In this document: one piece after another, positions 46,873 to 54,870 of the stretch | Layout: every line of letters starts with the position of its first letter | How positions within the stretch are numbered: position 1 is the stretch's first letter | NCBI GenBank assembly: GCA_026401035.1 | Contig: JAPLNR010000067.1 | Location: forward strand, 1 to 64,000 | From: Planctomycetia bacterium | GTDB lineage: Bacteria; Planctomycetota; Planctomycetia; Pirellulales; UBA1268 | Length of the DNA stretch: 64,000 nt | Direction: 5' to 3' | Made by a program: the position numbers and the translations under genes | Notes under the pieces: generated by a model | The model's database searches: none | The model's input: only the letters and a program-made list of their open reading frames with translations | Told to the model about the DNA's origin: nothing

Positions 46873-47310
46873 ATGAATTACACCGGATTCGGCTTGGCGG
46901 TATCGGCATCCCTGCTCTGGGGCCTGACCTACTGCCTGGACGAACGAGTGCTCTCGAGCCTTTCCGTCTACAAACTCTATTTTCTGCACTGCGTTTGCGG
47001 GGCGCTGATAGCGGGGACGGTTCTCGTCGTTCAAGGGAATTCCGCCGCGTCCCTGTTCAGCATCGATACCACCACGTCGAGCCTGCCGTTGGTGGGCCTG
47101 ACGCTCCTGACGGCTACGGCGGCGGCACTCTCCATCCTTGGATCGATACAGCTTTTGGGGGCTGACAAGGCGGCCGTGCTGGAAATTTCCTACCCGTTGT
47201 TCGTCGCCCTGTTTTCGGTGCTCCTGTTCAAGGGGCAGTTGCAAACTCCCGTGGTCATCGGCGGTATTTTCATCTTTATCGGGTCGGCCATCATCGTGCT
47301 CGCGAAATGA
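46873..47310 (+). CDS. Half-size EamA/DMT-family membrane transporter
   Basis: 145 residues with four to five transmembrane helices (FGLAVSASLLWGLTYCL, LYFLHCVCGALIAGTVLVV, LPLVGLTLLTATAAALSILG, ISYPLFVALFSVLLF, VVIGGIFIFIGSAIIVL). This is one EamA unit, where classical DMT carriers have two, so it would act as a dimer. The substrate is unknown. GGAG lies 12 bases before the ATG. Confidence 0.8.
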   Translation: MNYTGFGLAVSASLLWGLTYCLDERVLSSLSVYKLYFLHCVCGALIAGTVLVVQGNSAASLFSIDTTTSSLPLVGLTLLTATAAALSILGSIQLLGADKAAVLEISYPLFVALFSVLLFKGQLQTPVVIGGIFIFIGSAIIVLAK

Positions 47311-47401
47311 CGGGCCAAACCGCGAGGCCGCAGAACCCCCATCCCGTAGGATTTAGTCCCGCGGGGCGTCTGTATTTCCATCAACAGTCGGCTCAACGAG
47401 C

Positions 47402-47632
47402 ATGAGTATGCCCAAGAAACGCCCCAAACGCCGCCGCAGAAGGCCAGCCGCCCAGCCGGACGCCACCTATATCTGCGACTCCTGCGGCGAGGAGATCGTG
47501 GTGCCGGTGGACATTTCAGGGGGCTCGCACCAAGACTACGTCGAAGACTGCCCGGTCTGCTGCCACCCGATGACCCTCCACGTGCGGATCGATCCGAATG
47601 GCCAGGCCCACGTCGAGGGTGAACACGAATAA
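47402..47632 (+). CDS. CPXCG-motif cysteine-rich zinc-ribbon protein
   Basis: 76 residues. A basic leader (MPKKRPKRRRRRPA) is followed by a four-cysteine ribbon YICDSCGEEIVVPVDISGG / EDCPVCCHPMTLHV and an acidic end. The pattern fits the small Cys_rich_CPXG family (PF14255), though the second knuckle here reads CPVCC. Function unknown; zinc binding is expected. ATG at 47402, with a second ATG two codons on. Confidence 0.8.
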   Translation: MSMPKKRPKRRRRRPAAQPDATYICDSCGEEIVVPVDISGGSHQDYVEDCPVCCHPMTLHVRIDPNGQAHVEGEHE

Positions 47633-47807
47633 GCCGCGTCGCCCAGGCTACGGACGCCCTGCAGCGATTCAAGCAACGAGGCACGATTCCAACTGCGCAA
47701 ACGTGGAAATAGCGCCCGCAGCCGCAAAGCGCCGACCCCGTCCGCGGTTTCCAACACCCCCTTCGCGGGGTATGCTTTGCTCTGGTTGTTCCACGAGGAG
47801 CCCGTCG

Positions 47808-48302
47808 ATGAACCAGTTTGTGCCCGCGATCCGCGCCCTGAGCCTGCACGTTGCCCTCGTTGTCCTGGCCTGCCCCGTGCTGGCGACCGAGCCCACGCCG
47901 CCCCGCTCCGGCCTTTCCCAGCCGCGCACGGGCACGACCAATAAATTCGGCTCCGGAACCATCACCAATCGGTCAGATGGGTCGAGCAGCCAGACCAGGC
48001 CCTTTGGCTCCGGATCGCTCACCACCGAACGCACCCGCGACGGCAGGACGATCACGGGCCAAACGCAGAAGTTCGGTTCCGGCACGATCACCCGGTGGTC
48101 AGACGGCACCACGACGGAATCCCGGCCATTCGGTTCGGGCACCCTCATGACCGAACGGGGTCGCGATGGCAGAAGCGTGACCGGCCAGACCCAGAAGTTT
48201 GGCTCGGGCACGATCACGAACCGGTCGGACGGCTCGCGTTCCCAGTCCCAGCCATTCGGCAATGGAACCCTGCAGCGGGATCAGCCGGGGCGGAGTCGGT
48301 AG
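47808..48302 (+). CDS. Secreted tandem-repeat protein
   Basis: 164 residues from ATG 47808, with GAGGAG eight bases upstream. A signal peptide (ALSLHVALVVLACPVLATEP) is followed by 2.5 tandem copies of a 42-residue unit at about 47943, 48069 and 48195. Each unit has two halves, KFGSGTITNRSDG and PFGSGSLTTERTRDG, rich in Gly, Ser and Thr. The FGSGT..(R/W)SDG turns suggest a beta-solenoid or YD-like hairpin repeat. The 126-bp DNA repeats are strongly conserved, so copy number could vary. Function unknown. Confidence 0.7.
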   Translation: MNQFVPAIRALSLHVALVVLACPVLATEPTPPRSGLSQPRTGTTNKFGSGTITNRSDGSSSQTRPFGSGSLTTERTRDGRTITGQTQKFGSGTITRWSDGTTTESRPFGSGTLMTERGRDGRSVTGQTQKFGSGTITNRSDGSRSQSQPFGNGTLQRDQPGRSR

Positions 48303-48518
48303 GAGCGCCCTCGGAGAACCGCCGCAAGGGCATCGAGCCATGGCCAGCGGTCGGCGTCGGCGAGCGGCGTGTCCATCCGCATCTTCTCGACGAGCCGCGC
48401 CCTTCGACAGGCAGACCGCGATGAGCACGGCGTTCAGTCGTGCTATGCTCGCAAAAAACCCAACGCTGCATGTGGACCTAGACCCGGACGCCGAAGGCCA
48501 CGTTTAAGGCGAGCGCGA

Positions 48519-49286
48519 ATGAACCTGCCCATGAAGCCCAGCGCAACCAATAGTCCGGCACGCTTTCAATTACCATCGGTCGCATTTTTTGGCCGCACGA
48601 TGTCGGAATACCTGCAGATGCTCGCCCTTGAGCAGGGCCAGCTGCGCGGGCTTGCGATTCTCGACGTCGCGAGCGGGCCGGGGAGTTTCGTGGCGGAAGC
48701 GCTGGCAGTGGGGCTCGACGTGACCGGCTGTGATCCCCTGTACGACGGCGATCCGGAGCAGATCACCGCACAGGGCAAGGCCGACATCGATGCCTGCCGA
48801 GAGCAGATTCGGAGGAACCCGGAGGTGTTATTGTACGCCGATATCGAGGCGTTCTATCGTGACAAATACACCGCCCTCGAACGCTTTGCGGCTGACTTCA
48901 CGACGAGGCGCAACGAGGGACGCTACGTGGCCGGGGCTTTGCCGTCGCTCCCATTCGCCAACACCTCATTCGATCTGGTGCTGACGGCCAACCTCCTGAT
49001 GGTCTACGCCCCGCTGGAAGACGGCGGCATGAGTCAGGGCACGGACTTCGGGCTGGCGTTTCACCTCAGAGCCGTCGAGGATCTGGCCCGGGTAACGAAA
49101 TCCGAACTGCGTATTTCCGGCATGCACACGTGGAAGCACCCACCGGAAAGACATCCCTACTGCCACCCCATGATGAATCGACTGGAGGAACTTGGCATGC
49201 GGGCGGAGCTCGTGCAGAGCCACTATGACGATGGCTGCAGTATCACGAACCCAGCCTGCAACCAGGTGCTCGTGGCCCGGCGATGA
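48519..49286 (+). CDS. Class I SAM-dependent methyltransferase
   Basis: 255 residues from ATG 48519 (MNLPMKPSATN), with AAGGCGAG upstream; the open frame begins earlier but without family likeness. The SAM-binding motif I is LAILDVASGPGSFVAEALA, then DVTGCDPLY (motif II acid) and LPFANTSFDLVLTANLLMVY (motif IV). The C-terminus has the HTWKHPPERHPYCHPM histidine-rich loop. The substrate is unknown. Confidence 0.83.
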   Translation: MNLPMKPSATNSPARFQLPSVAFFGRTMSEYLQMLALEQGQLRGLAILDVASGPGSFVAEALAVGLDVTGCDPLYDGDPEQITAQGKADIDACREQIRRNPEVLLYADIEAFYRDKYTALERFAADFTTRRNEGRYVAGALPSLPFANTSFDLVLTANLLMVYAPLEDGGMSQGTDFGLAFHLRAVEDLARVTKSELRISGMHTWKHPPERHPYCHPMMNRLEELGMRAELVQSHYDDGCSITNPACNQVLVARR

Positions 49287-49316
49287 GGAAATGGCGACGG
49301 TACAGGAAAACCGACG

Positions 49317-49484
49317 TCATACCGCCCCATGCTTCTTGAACCAGTCGAAAAGCTTCTTTCAGCCGTCCTCTGCCTGCTCTTCTCTGCAGCTTGGCCTGGA
49401 GTCGGCATAGAACCCGTGGGGCGTGTCTGGATAGAGGATGATTTCAGCGGGCTAGCCTGCCGCCATCACAATGAAGGCTGCGTT
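49317..49484 (-). pseudogene. Dienelactone hydrolase, C-terminal remnant with two in-frame stops
   Basis: The minus-strand frame reads AAFIVMAAG, stop, [20 protein letters not shown], then [10 protein letters not shown], stop, KKLFDWFKKHGAV and the final stop at 49317. It matches the last 55 or so residues of dienelactone hydrolase-family proteins, including the catalytic-His region PHGF. The stops replace an expected Lys (TAG for AAG) and Trp (TGA for TGG). Nothing recognisable remains upstream, so the gene is a relic at the left edge of the accessory island. Confidence 0.7.
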
Positions 49485-49585
49485 GACCCATGCTGATTCC
49501 ACTCGACACGAAGACCAATCACCGATGTCACAGCAGTTCGTACATAGCTCCCCAGCCGGCATCCCTCACGGCCCGCTCAACTTCC

Positions 49586-50296
49586 TCACGGAACTTTATC
49601 TTGATCGCCGTGGGCTTCCGGGATGTCCCAGCCGCGGAGTTTCGCATGCAGAACAGCGACGTGGCCCATGAAGTGGTCCATTCTGAAGGGACCGGCAGCG
49701 AGCATCATGTGCCGCTGGGCTAGCTCTGCGTCACCCACAGCCTCGGCATGGAGCCCGAGATACAGGTGGGCAAAACACAACTGGTTACGGCGGTCGGCTT
49801 CTTCGCCGGCTTTAGCTGCGGCTACGACGGCAGCTGCATCACCACGGCCTGCATAGAGATCAAGAATCTCACGCATCGGCACCCGTCGGTCTTCCCCCAC
49901 GGGGAGCATCTTCTCGCGGGCGGCAGCGGCGCCTTGATCGCGGGCGACGCAGGCAAAGTGCCACGTGACGTTTTCCACATCGTTTGGATTGGCCGCCCGG
50001 TGGAGTTCGAACTGCTTGCGGCCGTCATCGAAGCGGCCGGCGTAGTAGAGGGCCAAGCCGCGTTGCCAGAGTTCGGGCTCCGCCGCCGGGACGTTCGCCA
50101 CCAGCGCGTCGAATACCTTGGCGGACTCCACTGGCCGGCCGTCGAAGAAGAGCTGGATTCCGTTGTCGAAGAGTTCCTGCGAACGAATTGGATCGGCGGC
50201 GAGAATCGGGGCTGTCATGTTGAGCAGCAGGCCAAGCCAGAGCCCGGCCCAAAATGCCCATCGTGACCGCAATATGCCGGTCGAGTGATGATTCAT
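49586..50296 (-). CDS. Exported TPR-like repeat protein
   Basis: 236 residues. An N-terminal signal or anchor (WAFWAGLWLGLLLNMTAPILA, ending AAD) precedes tetratricopeptide-like helices: ELFDNGIQLFFDGRPVESAK, ELWQRGLALYYAGRFDDGRK, REILDLYAGRGDAAAV and FAHLYLGLHAEAVGDAELAQ. TPRs mediate protein contacts in the periplasm. No RBS better than weak is seen before the ATG at 50296. Confidence 0.78.
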   Translation of the reverse strand: MNHHSTGILRSRWAFWAGLWLGLLLNMTAPILAADPIRSQELFDNGIQLFFDGRPVESAKVFDALVANVPAAEPELWQRGLALYYAGRFDDGRKQFELHRAANPNDVENVTWHFACVARDQGAAAAREKMLPVGEDRRVPMREILDLYAGRGDAAAVVAAAKAGEEADRRNQLCFAHLYLGLHAEAVGDAELAQRHMMLAAGPFRMDHFMGHVAVLHAKLRGWDIPEAHGDQDKVP

Positions 50297-50423
50297 GTTG
50301 AAATACTACACGCCACGAGGCTCATGGGCTACGCGGCCAATCGGGGTACCAATGCCCCGGAAGGCTCACAGGGAGATATTTTCCACGTCGATCGAACCCT
50401 TGAGAAACCAGCAGTACCACGCG

Positions 50424-51014
50424 TTACTCTGCCAGCCGCAAACTCTCGGCCAGCACTCGCACAACCGGCGTCCTCGAAGTGTGCCAGCATGCCGGGATGT
50501 AGTTTTCAAGCTCGGTGAACACGGCTGCCATGCTCCTGGGGGCTAGGCCGAGTGCACCGCTTGTATTCGCCGCTTCCAGATCGCCAAGCAACTCCCGGGC
50601 TCGCTGTGTATGCCGGGCTACGCCTGTGGGTCTGCCCTCGCGAATCTTTACGGCGGCAGCAGCTAGGTGAATGAGCCCTTGGACGGAATGCGCTTCTAGA
50701 GTCGTCCGGCCGAGGGCGTTCCAGAAGCTCTCCCAGGCTTCATGGGCCTCCCAGTAGAAACCCTCGTTGAAGAGGTCCAGGGCGTAAAGCCACCGGGAAT
50801 TATCGGTGAGGCTGGCGGTAAGGGCTCGGCGCCGGGAAGGAGGGTCAGCCGGTAGGCCAGTGAGCGTGGTAGAAGAGATCGGCGGTTCGTGGGCTGAATC
50901 CCGGGCGGCGTAGAGATGGCCAGCGGGGTCGTTCACGGGATGCGGTAGGCCATGGCCGGGAACGTAGCTGTAGGGCGGGAGTTCGATGGCCGGGGCGTAG
51001 CGGGATTCCGGCAT
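50424..51014 (-). CDS. DUF309-domain protein
   Basis: 196 residues. After a disordered Pro-rich 70-residue leader comes the DUF309 helical domain: ALDLFNEGFYWEAHEAWESF with the invariant HExxExxW-like motif, then GLIHLAAAAVKIREGRPTGV and RHTQRARELLGDLE. DUF309 is widespread and uncharacterised; the His/Glu pair may bind metal. ATG at 51014. Confidence 0.82.
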   Translation of the reverse strand: MPESRYAPAIELPPYSYVPGHGLPHPVNDPAGHLYAARDSAHEPPISSTTLTGLPADPPSRRRALTASLTDNSRWLYALDLFNEGFYWEAHEAWESFWNALGRTTLEAHSVQGLIHLAAAAVKIREGRPTGVARHTQRARELLGDLEAANTSGALGLAPRSMAAVFTELENYIPACWHTSRTPVVRVLAESLRLAE

Positions 51015-51096
51015 CTCAATCCTACTCCCTGACGAGCTCCATAAAATCCTGACCGAACACCAGCACCCTTTTGCCGACCTGATCGCGACTCCGATG

Positions 51097-51385
51097 TCAG
51101 CCGTGCTGTCCGCCGCGATCGCGGTCGAGTTCCAGCAGATCGTTCATCAGTGATTCGGGCGCGCGAAACGACGTGGCTCGCAAAGCAGCGAACGCATCTG
51201 GCAGCGATATCAAGTTCCGTTTTGCAGCCATCGCAAGAATCACCACGGTGCCGGTCGTTCGGATGCCGCGTCGCTTGGCGACACTCGTACCAGCACGCTC
51301 ATCAATCACGAGAGTGGCCACTCGCGTTTTCGGCCCTGATCTGCACGAGATAGTGCAGCGGAGAGCTGTCCGCGATGCCGTTCAT
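51097..51385 (-). pseudogene. DUF3368 (PIN-like) toxin with internal deletion and frameshift
   Basis: The ATG at 51385 overlaps the antitoxin stop (ATGA). The first codons give NGIADSSPLHYLVQI, the expected PIN N-terminus with the catalytic Asp, then stop. The C-terminal part resumes in another frame at 51321 as ATLVIDERAGTSVAKRRG and continues to 51097 (LISLPDAFAALRATSF), the normal DUF3368 end. About 90 residues including the middle acidic residues are missing. The toxin is presumably dead while its antitoxin is intact. Confidence 0.72.
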
Positions 51386-51648
51386 TGCCCGATCAGTCTG
51401 CGAAGTGTGGCAATCTGCTCGCCCAACTCTTCCGCGGTGATGAGATCCTCAGTCACGTGATGTCGCTTGAGAAGACCATCAGTCTCGAATCGCGTCATGC
51501 CCAGCGAAAGGCCAAGCTGGTGATGAGAGATCATCCCTTGGCGGTAGAGCTCCACAAGCGCAGCTTCCTTCGCCAAGACATCGAGGTTTGTCACATCCCG
51601 CCGGAGTTGCTGCTCGACGGCGGCCGGAAGGTCGAATGTGATCGACAT
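51382..51648 (-). CDS. UPF0175-family antitoxin
   Basis: 88 residues from ATG 51648, set by GGAGGT six bases upstream. The sequence SITFDLPAAVEQQLRRDV, then AKEAALVELYRQGMISHHQL and GLSLGMTRFETDGLLKRHHV, is the UPF0175 helix-turn-helix with the typical EAL..Y..G.IS..(E/Q)... motif. UPF0175 proteins pair with DUF3368 toxins; that partner here is deleted internally. It may survive as an orphan regulator. Confidence 0.82.
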   Translation of the reverse strand: MSITFDLPAAVEQQLRRDVTNLDVLAKEAALVELYRQGMISHHQLGLSLGMTRFETDGLLKRHHVTEDLITAEELGEQIATLRRLIGQ

Positions 51649-51724
51649 GGTGAACCTCCACATTTTCGAGATTTTTTCAGTGTAGTCGCAGCCAGCGTCG
51701 CTGCCCACACGGGCTGCTATTCGC

Positions 51725-52031
51725 CGGATCGCCCCCGGTCGCCGAGGTTCACCGCCCGAAGCACCGCCTCTTCGAAGTTGCGGCCACCGTCCACGGCCTC
51801 GAGCTGCACTGGCAGAGGCCGGACGTGAACTCGGGCAACTGGTATGCCGGAGACGTGGCGGGGGTGAGGATGGAGGGCTGGCTCTGCGAGGCTCTGTTCA
51901 AGTACTTTCCGGATGCCCCACCGAAAATCTTCGTTCGCTGCGATCCGCTCCCGGCCGGCGTGAATCCGGTCAGGGACAATCGTCCCGGCGAGGGAATACG
52001 ATTCGTTGGGCCGGACGATTACAGCAGGTAG
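51725..52031 (+). pseudogene. N-terminally truncated DUF6717-like paralogue
   Basis: The frame is open but lacks a good start; a GTG at 51825 is possible. From about 51800 it reads LHWQRPDVNSGNWYAGDVAG then VRMEGWLCEALFKYFPDAPP, parallel to the intact protein at 53311 (RPDEYEGNWYHGYVTGLRME, CWLCPALLCYFPSAPENIY, DPLPSGVNP). The first half is missing, so this is a decayed second copy 1.5 kb from the intact gene. Confidence 0.65.
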
Positions 52032-52117
52032 CGGCAGACGCATCGTGGCACGGGCGTGCATTCACAGCATGCGAACCGCCGCGACATCCGGCATCCGTTG
52101 GAGTTAAAATCCGAATC

Positions 52118-52378
52118 ATGAAACGCTATCACGACGAAAAGCCCCTGATCGCGGGCCGAGCAAAACTGCATCGTCGTCTCACGGCATGGATGGGCATGCC
52201 CCAGGGTCGATTTGCGACGGTCGGTCGCTACCGGAAGTCCTTGCGGTGCTATGGGTGTGGGCGATCGCGATGCCAGCTTTGCCATCCGGAGAAATTCCCG
52301 AAGCGTGTCCCAACGCTGCGGGAAAAGATGGTTAACCAGGATCTCCGCGACTGCCAGCAGAGCAACGACGCCGCCTGA
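52118..52378 (+). CDS. Small basic protein with CxxC pairs
   Basis: 86 residues. A basic leader (MKRYHDEKPLIAGRAKLHRR) precedes a ribbon-like LRCYGCGRSRCQLCHPEKFP with four cysteines and a histidine, then KRVPTLREKMVNQDLRD. It may bind zinc or RNA. GGAG lies 14 bases upstream, further than usual. No family recognised; located among toxin-antitoxin genes. Confidence 0.55.
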   Translation: MKRYHDEKPLIAGRAKLHRRLTAWMGMPQGRFATVGRYRKSLRCYGCGRSRCQLCHPEKFPKRVPTLREKMVNQDLRDCQQSNDAA

Positions 52379-52411
52379 GCGGAGCTGCGATGGCGCTTGT
52401 CGGCGGCCGTT

Positions 52412-52711
52412 TCACCCGCGGCGGCGCCAGTAGCCAGGACGTCGGCGCGCGTGGGCGACGGCCACCACGAGGATCCGCTCAGGCGACTGCTCTCGAAACA
52501 CGAGCACATACGGAAATCCCCGCACGCGGGCCCACCGATAGGGGCCGATCAGATGAGCGAGGGATTCGGGCGACTGCTCGATTCGGGCGATCGCATCGCC
52601 GACCGCCGCTGTAAAACGCTTGCCCACGCCTGCGGATCTCGATGTGTACCAATCTCTCGCGAGCCGGTACTCACGGGCGGCAAGCCGGTGGAAAATAGCC
52701 GTCCCTGCCAT
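52412..52711 (-). CDS. RelE/ParE-family toxin
   Basis: 99 residues with the ParE fold: FHRLAAREYRLARDWYTSRS, then RFTAAVGDAIARIEQSPESL, RWARVRGFPYVLVFREQ and ILVVAVAHARRRPGYWRRRG. The VARRPGYWR-type end is diagnostic. ParE-type toxins poison gyrase or, for RelE, the ribosome. Its ATG overlaps the antitoxin stop (TGATG), giving antitoxin-first coupling. Confidence 0.87.
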   Translation of the reverse strand: MAGTAIFHRLAAREYRLARDWYTSRSAGVGKRFTAAVGDAIARIEQSPESLAHLIGPYRWARVRGFPYVLVFREQSPERILVVAVAHARRRPGYWRRRG

Positions 52712-52920
52712 CAGCGCTCGGCTTTGAGTTCAACCCACGTCACTGTCCCTGCGGAGTCGGCGTATCGGCGGTCGAGCTCCTCGAGCAGGGTGGCGTCGTC
52801 GGGCGGAAGGCCGATGGCCTGATCTGGTGTGGTTTCGAGGAGCCGCCCGATGAGGGCGACCCGTTCGTCTGCTGAAAGCTGCATTGCGGCATCGAAAAGT
52901 CGCTCAGCGCCTGGGCTCAT
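52711..52920 (-). CDS. Addiction-module antitoxin (PF09720-like)
   Basis: 69 residues: RLFDAAMQLSADERVALIGR, LLETTPDQAIGL, LLEELDRRYADSAGTVTWVE. This is the short helical addiction-module component that neutralises ParE-type toxins through its C-terminal part. GGAGGA stands ten bases before the ATG. It overlaps the toxin gene by one base. Confidence 0.85.
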   Translation of the reverse strand: MSPGAERLFDAAMQLSADERVALIGRLLETTPDQAIGLPPDDATLLEELDRRYADSAGTVTWVELKAER

Positions 52921-53111
52921 CGCGGAAGTCCTCCGAGAATATCGAACAGCTGGCAGAGTATACGGGCGTACATTCTTCTGTCAAGGCTTTGCGTCAGGTT
53001 CACCTGCGCATCCGTCGATTCGCGTCGACGGCCGAAATCGCTGGCGACACTTCGGGTTTCGTTCCAACGGAATGTTACGAGGAGGCCGTGCATTACATCA
53101 AGGAAGCAACG

Positions 53112-53321
53112 ATGACCGACATTCCGAGATTCGACATTCCCTCGACGCCCACCCGCATCGAAATGTTTCGAGCGTTTCGCGGGTACTTGGAGAAGACAAC
53201 GGGCAAGAAACTGGCCACGGCGTGGTACGCGGACAGTCCGGAAGAGAAGCCGGGCCTGTACGAGGATCAGCCGGAAGTCTTGGCGGCTCTGAAAAAGAAG
53301 GGGGAAGAAAATGCCACCTGA
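53112..53321 (+). CDS. Small protein upstream of the DUF6717 gene
   Basis: 69 residues from ATG 53112, with AAGGAAG upstream; the open frame extends back to 52884, but that part overlaps the antitoxin and looks random. It reads IPSTPTRIEMFRAFRGYLEK, TTGKKLATAWYADSPEEKPG, then LYEDQPEVLAALKKKGEENA. Helical and charged, no family recognised. It overlaps the next gene by 11 nt, so the two are likely expressed together. Confidence 0.6.
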   Translation: MTDIPRFDIPSTPTRIEMFRAFRGYLEKTTGKKLATAWYADSPEEKPGLYEDQPEVLAALKKKGEENAT

Positions 53322-53742
53322 CACGTTGACAATCTATCCCTACAGGCTTCGTGAAACGTGGGTGTTCGACGATCCTCACACGCGACTCAAGGAGGAAGCG
53401 TTCGTGAGCGGTGCATCGGAGATGATCAGCCGCCTCGTCTCGACGAAGCGAATCCCGCGAGCCGAGAAGGGTTTCGCGATGACGTTCTCCGACAAGCCCT
53501 TCGAAGGCCACGACGCTGTGCTCTCGCTCCTCCGACCGGACGAGTACGAAGGCAACTGGTATCACGGCTACGTCACCGGCCTCCGAATGGAGTGCTGGCT
53601 GTGCCCGGCCCTGCTCTGCTACTTCCCGTCCGCGCCGGAGAATATTTACGTCCGCGCGGACCCACTGCCGTCTGGCGTGAACCCGATCTGGGAGCCGCCG
53701 GACGACGCCGAGCCAAGACGGTTTGTGGAGGCACCGAAATAA
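53311..53742 (+). CDS. DUF6717-like protein
   Basis: 143 residues. Begins PDTLTIYPYRLRETWVFDDP, continues LKEEAFVSGASEMISRLVST and AEKGFAMTFSDKPFEGHDAV, and has the conserved EGNWYHGYVTGLRMECWLCP, ALLCYFPSAPENIYVRADPL core. I recognise this as the DUF6717 type (assigned from memory). Function unknown. Strong RBS (GGGGGAAG) inside the upstream gene. A truncated paralogue lies at 51725-52031. Confidence 0.7.
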   Translation: MPPDTLTIYPYRLRETWVFDDPHTRLKEEAFVSGASEMISRLVSTKRIPRAEKGFAMTFSDKPFEGHDAVLSLLRPDEYEGNWYHGYVTGLRMECWLCPALLCYFPSAPENIYVRADPLPSGVNPIWEPPDDAEPRRFVEAPK

Positions 53743-53859
53743 CCACGCCTAGTGACTTGCCGGAGATGCAGGCGAAGCAAAAAGAACTGCAAGACTGGCG
53801 AGGGACGCCGGTCATCGGGTCACGGAGCAGATTGCCGACCAGTTCGCAGCCGCAGGCGG

Positions 53860-54060
53860 TCAGTTCATCCGGATCATCGTCGTGCCGTCGTTCGGGCACT
53901 TCTTTGAGCCCATCGTGCCATACTCCTGAATGAGTTTGCACTTCATGCACCTGTACTTGTAGCTCTTCGGGGCGGCCATCACGGAGCCGGCAACGAAAAA
54001 ACTTGCTGCTGCAGAGATCGCACCGAGAAGTGCCTGCCGTCGCTGAATCAGGTCGTGCAT
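53860..54060 (-). CDS. Small exported or anchored zinc-ribbon protein
   Basis: 66 residues. N-terminal MHDLIQRRQALLGAISAAAS has a twin-arginine and hydrophobic stretch ending GSVMAA, resembling a Tat or Sec leader. The mature part YKYRCMKCKLIQEYGTMGSK with KKCPNDGTTM has a CxxC pair and a third Cys. GAGGTG stands six bases before the ATG at 54060. No family recognised. Confidence 0.65.
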   Translation of the reverse strand: MHDLIQRRQALLGAISAAASFFVAGSVMAAPKSYKYRCMKCKLIQEYGTMGSKKCPNDGTTMIRMN

Positions 54061-54283
54061 TTGCCACCTCGATATTCAAAAAGAATCCAAGCTCAGCAAC
54101 GCAGCCTACACCCCCTCCCAAAGGGTAGGCAAGGACTCTCTGGGGGATTATGGTGTCAAAACAAGGGAGGGAGAGAGACGCGTTTGGGGCTTTGTTTCAT
54201 GGGATTGCAAGACGACGCCCCAAGGGTGTTCATCGGGCCTGCTTCAATATCCGTCCCCACAAACTGGCTCTGGGTTCGAGGCG

Positions 54284-54620
54284 ATGAGCGACAACTGGCA
54301 CTTCACTCGAAACAAAGAACGGCAGGGCCCGGTGTCCTTTGCCAGGCTCAAGGGAAATGGCCCGTGAAGGCTGGCTGAACCGTGACGACCTTGTCTGGCA
54401 CTCAGGCCTGAAGGAATGGACGCCGGCTGCACAGGTTCAAGGACTGTTTGGCACCTCGGTCAGCCAGATGTTTCAACAGGCGATCTCGGGAAATGGCGAG
54501 CCCAAGCCGGCGGGAAATGACCCAGCAGCCCGTCCGCCCGAGATGCCGGCGGTGAACACCGCCAGGCGTCGTAGTCCCAGCCGCCGAACGCTGTTGAGGG
54601 AGCCCGCAACCATCGGGTAA
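54284..54620 (+). pseudogene. GYF_2-domain protein with single-base frameshift
   Basis: Frame 1 gives SDNWHFTRNKERQGPVSFAR and then LK before running to a stop; frame 2 resumes EMAREGWLNRDDLVWHSGLK, EWTPAAQVQGLFG. Together these form a GYF_2 domain (W.y..n...GPVsf..L..la..G.l...DlVW..Gm..W). Removing one G from the GGG at about 54352-54354 restores one frame. It could be a real lesion or a homopolymer sequencing error. A disordered, Pro-rich tail ends at 54620. Confidence 0.65.
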
Positions 54621-54629
54621 ACTTGGTTG

Positions 54630-54863
54630 TTGCCGAAAGTATTCGAGAAAGACGGCTATTCGTTTTTCTTCTACAGCAACGAACATACGCCAGTTCAAAT
54701 ACACGTGCGCCGTGGCGAAGCTGAGGCGGTATTCGTTGTTGAGCCAGAAGTTGAACTCCGTGAATCCGTTGGATTCAATGTCCGGGAGTTGTCGCGAGCG
54801 GAGGATCTCATTCATGACCACCTCGAACTCATCAAACAAAAGTGGGCCGAGCACCTTGGTTGA
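54630..54863 (+). CDS. DUF4160-domain protein
   Basis: 77 residues from the TTG at 54630 (PKVFEKDGYSFFFYSNEHTP), matching the usual DUF4160 start; no clear RBS. The rest, VQIHVRRGEAEAVFVVEPEV and NVRELSRAEDLIHDHLELIK, is complete. DUF4160 genes normally precede DUF2442 genes in toxin-antitoxin-like pairs, as here. Confidence 0.8.
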   Translation: MPKVFEKDGYSFFFYSNEHTPVQIHVRRGEAEAVFVVEPEVELRESVGFNVRELSRAEDLIHDHLELIKQKWAEHLG

Positions 54864-54870
54864 CCGTGCC

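Noticed and set aside
49317-49484. Stop-codon readthrough or selenocysteine in the dienelactone hydrolase remnant
   Set aside because: Two different stops (TAG and TGA) and loss of the N-terminal part point to ordinary decay.
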